64,000 nt of DNA, from assembly GCA_934454115.1 (NCBI GenBank), contig CAKSFQ010000006.1:1-64000 (forward strand). Reading direction: 5' to 3'. A program made the position numbers and the translations under genes. Positions 33,637-42,696 of this stretch are shown piece after piece. Every line of letters starts with the position of its first letter. The stretch's first letter is position 1. The DNA is from an uncultured Clostridia bacterium (GTDB taxonomy: Bacteria; Bacillota; Clostridia; Monoglobales; Monoglobaceae). Below the pieces are notes generated by a model. It was given only the letters and a program-made list of their open reading frames with translations. It ran no database searches and was not told where the DNA came from.

Positions 33637-35988
33637 TTGAGTGAGAAAGACATAAAAACAAAACCTACCTCTACTCCGAAGGCGGTAAAAAACACGCCTA
33701 AAATTGCAGTTAAAGGCAAAGAAACCGTTACAAACACGGTTAAAAATGCAAAGGCTGTAACGAAAGATACACTTGTCAAACAAACTATCGAAAAGCAGCT
33801 ATCTTCTGCATCGGAACAGCAACAAAGCAACCGTCCCGAAAATTACGCTATTGACAATGTTGAAAACACTGCATATACAACAACGGATACAGCGTATCAC
33901 AAAAGCAAGACCTTTGTACATAACAGAATTAAGGAACATCATCAAAAGGTAAAAACAAGAGATAGCAAAGCTCCCGAAGCTCTGACTGATGAACAGTTAT
34001 CTAATAATGAAGCAAATGCACCTAAGACGAGCGAGAACGAGCCTAAAACAGCAGAAAACTATAAGGTAAAGGAAACTGCACCAAAGAATGAAAAAGTTGC
34101 CGAACACGCTAAAACAAACGCACAGCAGAAATCGGCAGTCAAGACAAAAAAGGAATATCTGAAATCACAAAACGGCAGTATGGATAATGCTTCTGTTCAC
34201 GGTGTCAAGACAAAAGAAAACTATATCCGTGAACATATACCAGAAAATGCCGTTAAAGGTGTAAAATCAAGGTCTGCAACGGATAAAACGCTTACTGCCG
34301 ACGGTGCAGTTACTCCAAAAGACGCACGTCGGGAATATGTTTCCCAAAAGCTGAAAACAAAGGCTGAATATCGGAAAAAGCAAGCTGAAGAACTGCAAAC
34401 GGAAAATGTTAAAACGCAGCAAGGAAACGCTCCGAAGGATAATGCACATCTTGACAGAAAAGAGCTTGTAAAAGCGGATAAACAACCAAGTAAATCCTCA
34501 GTAAAGACAAAAGAAAATTATATGCAGTCTTTAAGAGATAGCAAAGCCGACATTGGAAAAACACCATATAACAATTCTCCGAAATCAAGAGTAACTGCAC
34601 GGAACGTTAAACGAGGTACGGCAAATTTCAAAAAAGCATTGAAAACCCGTGATAACGTTGTCGGCAAATCAAAGTCAATCGTTAAAAGCGGCAATGCCTA
34701 CACAGGCAAAAAAGCCAAAAATAAAACGGCAAAGACCACAAAACGAGCTGTAAAAACACAAAAAGAGTTAGCAAAGAAAACAGCTAAGGCAGCCGCAAAG
34801 CAAGCACGACAGGCGGCTATAAAAGCCGCGAGAGCGGCAAAGATAGTCGCAATCAAGACGGCTAAGGCAGTTGTCGCTATCACGAAAGCGATTGTTGCAG
34901 CAGTTACAAAAGCGGCGGCAGCCTTTTTCGCAGCTTTTGGTTGGATAGGTGTAGCGATTGTTTTGGTAATCCTGATAGTTATTATAATTGTTGCCGCTAT
35001 TGCCGGAAGTCCGTTCGGTATCTTCATATCCGATGAAGCGGCAGACCAAAACAGTATTCCGCTTTCTTCTATCGTTGCGGAATGTAATGTTGAGCTTTCC
35101 AACAAGCTGACCGAAATTGAGGATGGCACAACTCACGACAGAGTAGTTATGGAGGGCGAACAGGCAAGCTGGGACGAGGTTATTGCAATATTCGCTGTCA
35201 AAGTTGCGGGGACAGGAGATGAAACAGCGCAAGATGTCGTTGTTATAGATACTGCAAAAAAAGGCAAATTAAAAGAAGTCTTTTGGGATATGAACAGTAT
35301 ATCTTCACGCACCGAAACCGTAACAAGCGGTGAAACAACGGAAACTGTACTGTATATCACTATCAATTCCAAAACAAAGGACGCAATGATTTCACAGTAC
35401 GGCTTTAATGAAAAGCAAAAAGAAGCGCTTGAAACCTTGCTTGATAATAACGACGTGTTGCTATCGGCAACTCAAAGTCTTGCTATTTCCGACGCAACGG
35501 CAAAAGATGTTTTGGCTTCTCTGCCGGATAATTTATCGGCAGAAAGAAAAGCGGTTATCAAAGCCGCTTGTTCGCTTGTAGGCAAAGTAAACTATTTTTG
35601 GGGCGGCAAATCCGCTGTTATCGGTTGGGATAGCGAATGGGGCAAAATGAAACTTGTAACGGCAGAGGGAAGTCGCTCAACAGGCAGTATGCGACCTTTC
35701 GGGCTTGATTGTTCGGGTTTTGTAACTTGGAGCTTCATAAACGCAGGATTTTCCGCTTCTGATATAGGACACGGAACAAAATCACAGGTTGCCAAAGGAA
35801 CACGCATATCGCTTTCTTCCGCACAGGCAGGAGATTTGGCTTTTTACAATGATATTTCGCACGTTGGCATTGTTGCAGGAAAAGACGCAAGCGGCAATGT
35901 GCTTGTGATTCATTGTTCGTCAGGTGCGAATAATGTTGTTATTACAACAGGCGGTTTTAGCTTTGCTATAAGACCGAGCTGCTATTAA
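33637..35988 (+). CDS. NlpC/P60 wall hydrolase with long basic cytosolic tail
   Basis: This 783-aa VirB1-like protein opens peptidoglycan for the conjugation channel. Residues 1-425 are Lys/Ala/Thr-rich and disordered, with four VKTKE-Y-type repeats (KTKKEYLKSQ, KTKENYIREH, KTKAEYRKKQ, KTKENYMQSL). One membrane helix lies at about 430-460. An exported linker follows. The NlpC/P60 domain at about 650-783 has C692 (LDCSGFV), H742 (ISHVGIV) and H759 (VIHCSS). The start is TTG 33637 behind GAGGTG. The cytosolic arm is unusually long and resembles a DNA- or acid-polymer-binding tail. Confidence 0.9.
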   Translation: MSEKDIKTKPTSTPKAVKNTPKIAVKGKETVTNTVKNAKAVTKDTLVKQTIEKQLSSASEQQQSNRPENYAIDNVENTAYTTTDTAYHKSKTFVHNRIKEHHQKVKTRDSKAPEALTDEQLSNNEANAPKTSENEPKTAENYKVKETAPKNEKVAEHAKTNAQQKSAVKTKKEYLKSQNGSMDNASVHGVKTKENYIREHIPENAVKGVKSRSATDKTLTADGAVTPKDARREYVSQKLKTKAEYRKKQAEELQTENVKTQQGNAPKDNAHLDRKELVKADKQPSKSSVKTKENYMQSLRDSKADIGKTPYNNSPKSRVTARNVKRGTANFKKALKTRDNVVGKSKSIVKSGNAYTGKKAKNKTAKTTKRAVKTQKELAKKTAKAAAKQARQAAIKAARAAKIVAIKTAKAVVAITKAIVAAVTKAAAAFFAAFGWIGVAIVLVILIVIIIVAAIAGSPFGIFISDEAADQNSIPLSSIVAECNVELSNKLTEIEDGTTHDRVVMEGEQASWDEVIAIFAVKVAGTGDETAQDVVVIDTAKKGKLKEVFWDMNSISSRTETVTSGETTETVLYITINSKTKDAMISQYGFNEKQKEALETLLDNNDVLLSATQSLAISDATAKDVLASLPDNLSAERKAVIKAACSLVGKVNYFWGGKSAVIGWDSEWGKMKLVTAEGSRSTGSMRPFGLDCSGFVTWSFINAGFSASDIGHGTKSQVAKGTRISLSSAQAGDLAFYNDISHVGIVAGKDASGNVLVIHCSSGANNVVITTGGFSFAIRPSCY

Positions 35989-35990
35989 GA

Positions 35991-36022
35991 TTAGCGGAGA
36001 TGTCCGAAAACATCTCCGCTAA
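35991..36022 (+). terminator. Perfect 13-bp hairpin closing the transfer operon
   Basis: TTAGCGGAGATGT (35991-36003) pairs perfectly with ACATCTCCGCTAA (36010-36022), with loop CCGAAA. It starts 2 bp after the hydrolase stop. No T run follows, so it may need a factor or act by RNA end protection. Confidence 0.7.
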
Positions 36023-36032
36023 AAATACAATC

Positions 36033-36050
36033 AAGTACCCTACTTAATTA
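36033..36050 (+). repeat. 18-bp inverted repeat, left of int
   Basis: AAGTACCCTACTTAATTA is the exact reverse complement of 37385-37402 on the other side of the integrase gene. Each copy also holds a small dyad AAGTA-N3-TACTT. Possible integrase/excisionase or repressor sites. Confidence 0.7.
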
Positions 36051-36102
36051 CTTATTGTTAATATACCCATAATTCGCACGGTTTTTTCAAGAAACTGACG
36101 AA

Positions 36103-37203
36103 CTAATTTGACGGATTATATAGTTTTCCGAGCCTATCCATTTCTTTTCGTTTATGCTCCGGCAGAGAATGGGCATAAAGGCTTAGTGTAACGGTTGGCG
36201 AGGAATGACCGAGTATTTCGGAAAGCGTCTTTATGTCCATACCAATCTCTAATGCTCGTGTCGCAAAGGTATGACGGATTGAATGGAATTTTCGGTATGA
36301 TATGTCCAATTCCTCTAAAATCTTTTTGTATCTTCGAGCATAAACATTAGGCTCTATAAATTTATTATTCCTTTGTATAAGAAAACCACTTCCATTTTCG
36401 ATTGCCGACAGTTTTGTAATCAAAAACTTTGGAAGTGGTATATCTCTTATTGATGATTCACTTTTGGGAGTAGAAATTTTTAATTCTGTTTTCCTTTTAC
36501 CCTTTTCGCATTTTACCCTATATAGTGTATGCTGAATTGATATAACACCTCTTTTCAAGTCAATATTGTTAAAGTCCAATGCACATAATTCTCCTATTCG
36601 TATTCCTGTATAAAAACAAAGAAGAATACCAATATCATTTTGATTTTCCGAGCTTTCTATATACTGCTCAATAGCTTTTTGTTCAGTATTTGTAAAGACC
36701 TTAACTTCTTTTCGCTTAATCTTCGGTAGCTTAATTTTTCTGCACAATTCAGAAATCAGCTTTTTCTCATACGCATCATTCAATCCTAATCTTAAAATTG
36801 AAAATATTGAGTGAACACTTTTCGGTGCAAGCTCTTTGGAAATATCATCTACAAAGCCTTGTATATGTTCGTCTGTCAGTATTTTCAGCTTGATTTTTCC
36901 AAGTCTTTTCTTTATATGCTTATTGAGGCAAGATGAATATGTTGTATAACTCGACAATTTAATTCTTTTTTGTGCTTCAAGCCATTTGTCAAACCAATCT
37001 GAAACGGTTATATCCGAAGAGATTACTCTCGTACTTTGCTTGATATTAGCTCTTGCAAATGTTAATTTTTCTTTTACCTCTTTGTATGATTTTCCGTAAA
37101 TATAACCATTTTGTGCCTTACCGTTTATGTCATAGCTTTTGATATATCTACCTTCCCATCTACCATCTTTTCTTTTATAAATGTTTTCTCCGTGCCGTGC
37201 CAT
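36103..37203 (-). CDS. int: Tyrosine integrase
   Basis: This 366-aa phage-type integrase excises and inserts the element. The N-terminal AP2-like arm-binding domain is ARHGENIYKRKDGRWEGRYI, as in Tn916-type integrases. A SAM-like core-binding domain spans about 60-145. The catalytic domain has the arginine box GIRIGELCALDF, then HSIRHTFATRALEIG and LGHSSPTVTLSLYAH with the nucleophilic tyrosine. The ATG at 37203 is preferred to an upstream one (37254) because AGAGAGG lies 9 bases before it and the family starts with this MARHGE-like sequence. It is transcribed leftward toward the T4SS operon. Confidence 0.92.
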   Translation of the reverse strand: MARHGENIYKRKDGRWEGRYIKSYDINGKAQNGYIYGKSYKEVKEKLTFARANIKQSTRVISSDITVSDWFDKWLEAQKRIKLSSYTTYSSCLNKHIKKRLGKIKLKILTDEHIQGFVDDISKELAPKSVHSIFSILRLGLNDAYEKKLISELCRKIKLPKIKRKEVKVFTNTEQKAIEQYIESSENQNDIGILLCFYTGIRIGELCALDFNNIDLKRGVISIQHTLYRVKCEKGKRKTELKISTPKSESSIRDIPLPKFLITKLSAIENGSGFLIQRNNKFIEPNVYARRYKKILEELDISYRKFHSIRHTFATRALEIGMDIKTLSEILGHSSPTVTLSLYAHSLPEHKRKEMDRLGKLYNPSN

Positions 37204-37269
37204 GAGTGCATAACCTCTCTTTCTGACTAAAATTTTGACGGAGAATTTTTGCAAAAATGCTCCGAAATC

Positions 37270-37298
37270 TTGAATAATAAGCCCAAATATGATATAAT
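37270..37298 (+). promoter_or_regulatory. Sigma-A-type promoter, rightward
   Basis: TTGAAT and TATAAT are separated by 17 bp. The transcript would run through a GAAAAAGTC/GACTTTTTC hairpin (37339-37347, 37369-37377) and the right 18-bp repeat before the gene at 37467. Confidence 0.6.
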
Positions 37299-37384
37299 GA
37301 CTATGATAATTTTAACACATACAGTTTTTCTGATATATGAAAAAGTCTTGATTTTACGGCATTTAGCGGACTTTTTCGATAAAA

Positions 37385-37402
37385 TAATTAAGTAGGGTAC
37401 TT
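37385..37402 (+). repeat. 18-bp inverted repeat, right of int
   Basis: TAATTAAGTAGGGTACTT is the exact reverse complement of 36033-36050. The two copies bracket the integrase gene and its promoter region. Confidence 0.7.
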
Positions 37403-37466
37403 AACGACTTTATTTTTTGCCACAATTCAAGTATTTAATCATTTTGACGGAGAAAGAGAGAATATT

Positions 37467-37760
37467 ATGACTTTTGAAAATATAATGGAGTTATTCAAAG
37501 AGTATTTTGAAATTGATAAAAATATTGAGGTAATGAAGCTAAAACACGGATATTATATTTTTGTTTGGGACGATAAAAAACAAGCGTATTATTCAAATAA
37601 GCAGCTAATTCAATCCCCTCAAAGATTGTTTGATGAATTATATTCGGAAGCAGAAGTTTATTATAAAACACTGTTGAATAATACAACTGATGATAATATA
37701 AAATCCTTTGTGTATGATAAACTTAATATGTTAAAGCAAAAATTTCACGCATTAAAATAA
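37467..37760 (+). CDS. Small protein of unknown function
   Basis: This 97-aa soluble protein (MTFENIMELFKEYFEIDKNI, KHGYYIFVWDDKKQAYYSN) is helical with a beta hairpin and no known motif. It sits behind a promoter and an integrase-type repeat, alone before the cargo block. GGAGAAAGAG precedes its ATG. It could be an excision regulator by position, but no helix-turn-helix is evident. Confidence 0.68.
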   Translation: MTFENIMELFKEYFEIDKNIEVMKLKHGYYIFVWDDKKQAYYSNKQLIQSPQRLFDELYSEAEVYYKTLLNNTTDDNIKSFVYDKLNMLKQKFHALK

Positions 37761-37843
37761 ATATTTCATAAAACCTCGTTTTCTAATAATTGTCTAATTT
37801 TCGTGTTGTATAATTAGATTATGAAAGCGAGGTGTAATTATTT

Positions 37844-38581
37844 ATGGCAATAGAAACCTTTAACCGTTACGAATACAAATACCTTATAAATGCCGACACT
37901 TTTGAAAAAATGAGCAGTGTTCTTTTAGAATTTATGACTCCCGATAAATATAATATTGCCGGGAAAGCATATAGTATCGCCAATCTGTATTATGATACAA
38001 ATGATGATTTTTTAATAAGGACTTCACTTTCAAAGCCGGCATACAAGGAAAAATTAAGATTGCGTGCTTACGGCATACCGAATTTATCAGATAAAGTATT
38101 TCTTGAAATAAAGAAAAAATACAAGGGTATCGTTAATAAACGACGAACAAATATTATTTTGGAGGATGCGTATTTCTTCACGGAACACGGTTATCCGCCC
38201 AAAATAACAAGCATTATAAATATACAGGTTGCAAAAGAAATTTCGCAATTTCTTAAATTCTATCCCGTATTACCCAAGCTATATTTAACTTATGACAGAT
38301 TTGCTTTTTTCGGGAAAGAAAACCCTAATCTCCGTGTTTCCTTTGATACAAACATACGCACACGGCGATATGATTTACGTTTGGAATATGGAAATTACGG
38401 AGAAAAACTGCTCGATGAAGGATTCTATCTTATGGAAATCAAAGCAGGAAATTCAATTCCGTTATGGCTTACAAAAATACTTTCCGATTATGAAATCCAA
38501 AGAAGGAGCTTTTCAAAATACGGAACTGAGTTTAAGAAGCACTTAAGTGATACGAAAATGAGGTATGTAGTAAATGGATAA
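37844..38581 (+). CDS. VTC-domain polyphosphate polymerase-like protein
   Basis: This 245-aa protein is a single VTC domain of the triphosphate-tunnel fold. The eukaryotic version (Vtc4) makes polyphosphate from ATP. Basic and acidic tunnel residues are in place: RYEYKYLI (8-15), KEKLRLRAYG (67-76), FLEIKKKYKGIVNKRR (86-101), LYLTYDRFAFF, RVSFDTNIRTRRYDL, LMEIKAGNSIPLWL and RRSFSKYGTEF. It has no membrane segment of its own. It overlaps the DUF4956 membrane gene by 8 bp, the usual bacterial partner. Activity in this bacterial branch is inferred. Confidence 0.9.
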   Translation: MAIETFNRYEYKYLINADTFEKMSSVLLEFMTPDKYNIAGKAYSIANLYYDTNDDFLIRTSLSKPAYKEKLRLRAYGIPNLSDKVFLEIKKKYKGIVNKRRTNIILEDAYFFTEHGYPPKITSIINIQVAKEISQFLKFYPVLPKLYLTYDRFAFFGKENPNLRVSFDTNIRTRRYDLRLEYGNYGEKLLDEGFYLMEIKAGNSIPLWLTKILSDYEIQRRSFSKYGTEFKKHLSDTKMRYVVNG

Positions 38582-39269
38582 CTTGTTTAATAATATATTG
38601 GTAAATTCAGCAGAGAGCATAACCGTTTTTTCCTCTCTTACGGCAATAGCGGTTGCTTTGGTGTTCGGCATTTTAATAGCCACTACATATTATATAACGC
38701 AGGAAAATGAAACATATCAGCGAAGTATGAGCGTAGCACTTTTAATGCTGCCGACAATTCTCTCGGTTATTATTCTTTTTGTAGGAAGTAATGTGGCAAG
38801 AGCATTCAGTTTAGCAGGAACATTATCTATCATTCGTTTCAGAAGTACAGCAGGTGACCCAAAGGATATTGGCTTTATATTCTTTGATATAGCAGCGGGA
38901 CTTGCCTGTGGTGTCGGACTTTACGGGTATGGTGCATTATTTGTTGTAATTTTATGCCTTGTTATTATTCTTGTTCAAAAAAGAAATGTTTTTGAGCGAA
39001 AAGAGAAACAAAAAACACTTAAAATAACAATTCCCGAAAATTTGAATTTTGAGGGTACTTTTGATGAAGTGCTTTTGAAATACACGAAAAAATACACACT
39101 TACAAAAATCAAAACTACCGACTTAGGCTCACTTTTTGATGTTACATATTCGGTACAGATGAAAGAAAATATAAACGAACAGGAGTTTTTGAACGAATTG
39201 AGATGCAGAAACGGAAATTTAACAATTATTCTTTCGTCTTTTGAAAAAAATAAGGAGGCTTACCTATGA
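38574..39269 (+). CDS. DUF4956 membrane protein
   Basis: This 231-aa protein has three to four membrane helices in residues 15-135 (AIAVALVFGILIATTYYI, MLPTILSVIILFVGSNVA, AAGLACGVGLYGYGALFVVI). The conserved LAGTLSIIRFRSTAGDPKDI sits between helices, and a cytosolic domain spans about 140-231. DUF4956 proteins neighbour VTC proteins in many bacteria and probably anchor or channel their product. It is coupled to both neighbours by overlaps (8 bp and 4 bp). Confidence 0.88.
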   Translation: MDNLFNNILVNSAESITVFSSLTAIAVALVFGILIATTYYITQENETYQRSMSVALLMLPTILSVIILFVGSNVARAFSLAGTLSIIRFRSTAGDPKDIGFIFFDIAAGLACGVGLYGYGALFVVILCLVIILVQKRNVFERKEKQKTLKITIPENLNFEGTFDEVLLKYTKKYTLTKIKTTDLGSLFDVTYSVQMKENINEQEFLNELRCRNGNLTIILSSFEKNKEAYL

Positions 39270-41938
39270 GAAAAATGATATGTTTGGCTTTATCTGTCAC
39301 ACTCTTGCTGATGGCAACTGCATCAGCTTCAAGTTTTTCCGATGTATCAAATGATGCTTGGTATAAAACAGCGGTTGATTTTGTTTCGGAAAACGGAATA
39401 ATGTCGGGATATGGCAACAATTTCAAACCGATGGATGCAGCTTCAAGAGCAGTGTATGTGAATGCTTTATATAAATCTTCAAGCGACAAAGAAACCTCTT
39501 TTATTGCGGGCTTTTCGGATGTTTCTTCCGAAAGTGTATATAACAATGCAATAGGATGGGCGGAAAAAAACAATATTGCAAGCGGTATCGGAAATAATCT
39601 TTTCGCTCCCGATAACGATTTAACAAGAGAAATGGCTATGACATTTTTATACAGAGCATTATTGTTTCTTGATATTGTTCCCGAAACTACAAACGACAAT
39701 TTGCTATTATCATTTGTTGATGAAAATGACGTATCCGATTGGGCAAGAGAAAGTGTAAATACTCTTGTAAATATGGGAATTATCCACGGCACAGACCAAA
39801 ACAAATTAGAGCCGCAAAAAGTATTAAATAATGCAGAGGTTGCGACGATTATTTATAATATGTATTCTCTGAAAATAACGGACGAAGCCGAGCGTTGGAA
39901 ATTAAATCTTCAAAGCATTGATTTAACAAACAAAACAAGCACAAGCGATAGTGTTTCATTTGAAAATAATATAATCACTATTACAGAGGGTGGTGATTAC
40001 ACTATCAGCGGAACGCTCGAAAACGGGATGATACATATAAACAGCGGAAGTCGAGTAAAACTTCGTCTTAATAATGTAAATATCAATGCAAAAAATGGCT
40101 CTGCAATATTTGTGGAAGCAGCGGATAAAGCCTTTATTACGATGACAGATGGCACAAGTAACACAATAACCGCCGAAAATTGCGATGATGCTGTAATCTA
40201 TTCAAAGGACGATTTGGAAATCAAGGGCAAGGGTACTCTAAACGTAATTGCAAAAACAGGACACGGGATAAAAGCTTCCGACGATTTGGATATTGAAAAC
40301 GGAAACATATTTATTGAAGCCGCCGGGGACGGAATACATATAAATGACACTTTAACGGTTTTAGACGGAAATATCAATATTAAATCTGTCGGCGATGGAA
40401 TTGACAGCGAAAATGCAACCGAAATTTATGGAGGAATATTGGATATTACAACCACGGGTGATATTCTCGAAGGCTCATCAAAAGGAATAAGCTCAGATAT
40501 AATCCTTAATATATTCGGCGGAAACATTAAGCTGAACACAACCGACAAAGCGATAAAAAGCGATGGTGAAATTCATATCACAGACGGAGAAATCAATATA
40601 AATTCCGAACATAAGGGTATAACAGGCATTGGCGATGTAACAATAGACGGAGGAAATATATACATTGAAAATGCAACAGAGGGAATTGAAAGTAAGCAGA
40701 CATTAACAATAAATGGAGGTAATATTTATATGAATGTGTCCGATGATGGCTTTAATTCTGGGGCGGATGTAGTATATTCCGAAAATCCATCAAAAACGCC
40801 TGCAAGCAAAAGAGCCAACACGCTTATTATAAACGGCGGTAATATAGAGGTGTATGCACAAGATGATTGCATTGACTCAAATGCTGCGGCAATATTCAAC
40901 GGCGGAACAATCAAAGCAGCTCGTCATAGAGGTGAGGTTATTGATACGGGTGCAGCGCCTTTGACAATTACAAACGGAGCAACTTTAATATATACATCAC
41001 AAGCTGAATATGCAACCGAAAATCCCGATAATGTTCAAAACACTGTTGCTTTTATAAGTAATACAGTAGAAGAAAATACAAAAATCAAGTTTGAGGATTC
41101 AGAAGGGAATGAAATAGTTTCATTTTGTCCTGCAAGCAAGTTTGAAGCGATTACCATTACATCGCCGGAAATTGAAATCGGAAAAAGTTATGCCTTAACT
41201 ATCGGAAATGTTCGATATGATATTACCGTAAACAAAAAATTTACAACAATCAGTAATTCATCCGGGCAAAAAATATCTTCCAAAACAAATTTTGAAGGCA
41301 AATCCTTTTCTATGGGCGGCGATGAAAAAATCGGGTATTGGCTTTTCACCCCACAAAATGCAACTGAAAATATGCCTTTGATAGTATATTTGCACGGAAG
41401 TCACGGACAAGGCGATGATTTAAGTGTTGTGTTGCAAGAGGATTTTGCAGAAATGGTGTCAAACGGCGATTTTGATGACATTCCCGCATACATTGTAATT
41501 CCACAGTTATCAGAAAAATATAGAAGTTGGCGGAACGTACACACAGGGATTATAGGATTGATTGATAATGTTGTAAATGCCTATCATATAAACAAGAATA
41601 ATATAAGCCTTATGGGATACAGTCTTGGAGGAACGGGAACTGTAAATTTAGCTTCTGAATATCCAAGTTATTTCTCAAAAATAGCATTTTTAAGCGGAAG
41701 TGCGATAAATGTACGGGAAGCTGCCAAACAGCTTTCGGGCATACCTGTTTGGGCATTTGTCGGAAGTGAAGATGTAATAGTCAAGCCCGAAACGGCGATT
41801 ATGCTTATCGAAACACTTAAACGAAATGGCGAAGATGCTCAAATAACTATTTTTAATGGCGCTGACCACATTGAAGTTCCGCCGCTTGTATTTTCTGACG
41901 ATAAAATCAATATTGTAAATTGGCTTATTGGTGAATAA
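39266..41938 (+). CDS. SLH, beta-helix and alpha/beta-hydrolase fusion protein
   Basis: This 890-aa exported protein has:
- a signal peptide (1-21);
- three SLH repeats (about 22-205, FSDVSNDAWYKTAVDFVSEN) for wall anchoring;
- a Cthe_2159-type carbohydrate-binding beta-helix (PF14262-like, about 235-640) with many GG-N-I and GDGI turns (ITEGGDYTISGTLENG);
- a C-terminal alpha/beta-hydrolase (about 690-890) with S786 in GYSLGG, D836 and H868.
Cthe_2159 of Clostridium thermocellum binds polygalacturonate. The hydrolase resembles esterases/dienelactone hydrolases. It is translated with the VTC and DUF4956 genes (4-bp overlap). The full fusion order is unusual. Confidence 0.88.
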   Translation: MRKMICLALSVTLLLMATASASSFSDVSNDAWYKTAVDFVSENGIMSGYGNNFKPMDAASRAVYVNALYKSSSDKETSFIAGFSDVSSESVYNNAIGWAEKNNIASGIGNNLFAPDNDLTREMAMTFLYRALLFLDIVPETTNDNLLLSFVDENDVSDWARESVNTLVNMGIIHGTDQNKLEPQKVLNNAEVATIIYNMYSLKITDEAERWKLNLQSIDLTNKTSTSDSVSFENNIITITEGGDYTISGTLENGMIHINSGSRVKLRLNNVNINAKNGSAIFVEAADKAFITMTDGTSNTITAENCDDAVIYSKDDLEIKGKGTLNVIAKTGHGIKASDDLDIENGNIFIEAAGDGIHINDTLTVLDGNINIKSVGDGIDSENATEIYGGILDITTTGDILEGSSKGISSDIILNIFGGNIKLNTTDKAIKSDGEIHITDGEININSEHKGITGIGDVTIDGGNIYIENATEGIESKQTLTINGGNIYMNVSDDGFNSGADVVYSENPSKTPASKRANTLIINGGNIEVYAQDDCIDSNAAAIFNGGTIKAARHRGEVIDTGAAPLTITNGATLIYTSQAEYATENPDNVQNTVAFISNTVEENTKIKFEDSEGNEIVSFCPASKFEAITITSPEIEIGKSYALTIGNVRYDITVNKKFTTISNSSGQKISSKTNFEGKSFSMGGDEKIGYWLFTPQNATENMPLIVYLHGSHGQGDDLSVVLQEDFAEMVSNGDFDDIPAYIVIPQLSEKYRSWRNVHTGIIGLIDNVVNAYHINKNNISLMGYSLGGTGTVNLASEYPSYFSKIAFLSGSAINVREAAKQLSGIPVWAFVGSEDVIVKPETAIMLIETLKRNGEDAQITIFNGADHIEVPPLVFSDDKINIVNWLIGE

Positions 41939-41964
41939 GTAAAGAAAGAGGTGATTTCATTGAC

Positions 41965-41993
41965 TTGACACAATTATGTGTTAAAATTATATT
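41965..41993 (+). promoter_or_regulatory. Strong sigma-A promoter for the two-component operon
   Basis: A consensus TTGACA and a TATATT are separated by 17 bp. The start codon of the response regulator follows 25 bp after the -10, behind AAGAAGGTG. Confidence 0.8.
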
Positions 41994-42018
41994 AACTGAA
42001 TAAAGAAGGTGAAATTTT

Positions 42019-42696
42019 ATGAGATTACTTGTTGTGGAAGATGACAGAGATTTGAACGAAAGCCTTTGCCGTAGGCTGAAAAAAGCCGGAAATGCCGTTG
42101 ATTCGTGCTTTGACGGCGATGATGCAATAGATTATATTGACGCCGGAGAATTTGATGCAGTTATCATGGATATAATGATGCCTAAAAAGGACGGTCTGGA
42201 GGTTTTAAGAGAATTAAGAAATTCGGGAAATCTCATTCCTGTTCTGCTTCTTACCGCAAAGGATACAACAGAGGATATAATAAAAGGTCTTGACACAGGA
42301 GCACAGGATTATATGGTAAAGCCATTTGTATTCGAGGAGCTTTTAGCTCGGCTTCGTTCAATTACACGAAAAGCAGACAATAATCCTACCAACATCTACA
42401 CTGTCGGAGATTTGTCGGTTGATGTTTCAACTCATTCGGTTAAGCGTGGTGAAACAGATATTGAGCTTTCCGCAAGAGAATTTAATCTGCTTGAATACTT
42501 AATTAAGAACAAAGGCAAGGTTTTATCCCGTGAGCGAATTGAGAACAATGTTTGGAGCTTTGATTATGCAGGAGGAACTAATGTTGTTGATGTGTATATA
42601 TGGTATTTGAGAAAGAAAATAGACGACCCGTTTTCGGAGAAACTAATCCATACAATAAGGGGTAACGGCTATGTGCTGAGGTGCGAAAATGAATAA
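42019..42696 (+). CDS. OmpR/PhoB-family response regulator
   Basis: This 225-aa protein has a receiver domain (1-115) with the acidic pocket E7/D8/D9, phospho-acceptor D51 (VIMDIMMPKKDG), T80-region LLLTAKD and VKPF. The C-terminal winged helix (about 128-222) has LSAREFNLLEYLIKNKGKVL and HTIRGNGYVL. It is expected to bind DNA on phosphorylation by the kinase encoded next, which its gene overlaps by 8 bp. The likely targets are its own block and the VTC-DUF4956-SLH operon just upstream. Confidence 0.93.
   Translation: MRLLVVEDDRDLNESLCRRLKKAGNAVDSCFDGDDAIDYIDAGEFDAVIMDIMMPKKDGLEVLRELRNSGNLIPVLLLTAKDTTEDIIKGLDTGAQDYMVKPFVFEELLARLRSITRKADNNPTNIYTVGDLSVDVSTHSVKRGETDIELSAREFNLLEYLIKNKGKVLSRERIENNVWSFDYAGGTNVVDVYIWYLRKKIDDPFSEKLIHTIRGNGYVLRCENE

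Larger units (their letters stand above)
36107..37451 (+). repeat. TTTGACGGA direct repeats flanking int
   Basis: The 9-mer TTTGACGGA occurs in the same orientation at 36107-36115, 37234-37242 and 37443-37451. The last two share a longer ATTTTGACGGAGAA (37232-37245, 37441-37454). They lie at the end of int, in its leader and just before the next gene. They could be integrase binding or core sites. The span is given only to bracket the three copies. Confidence 0.45.
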
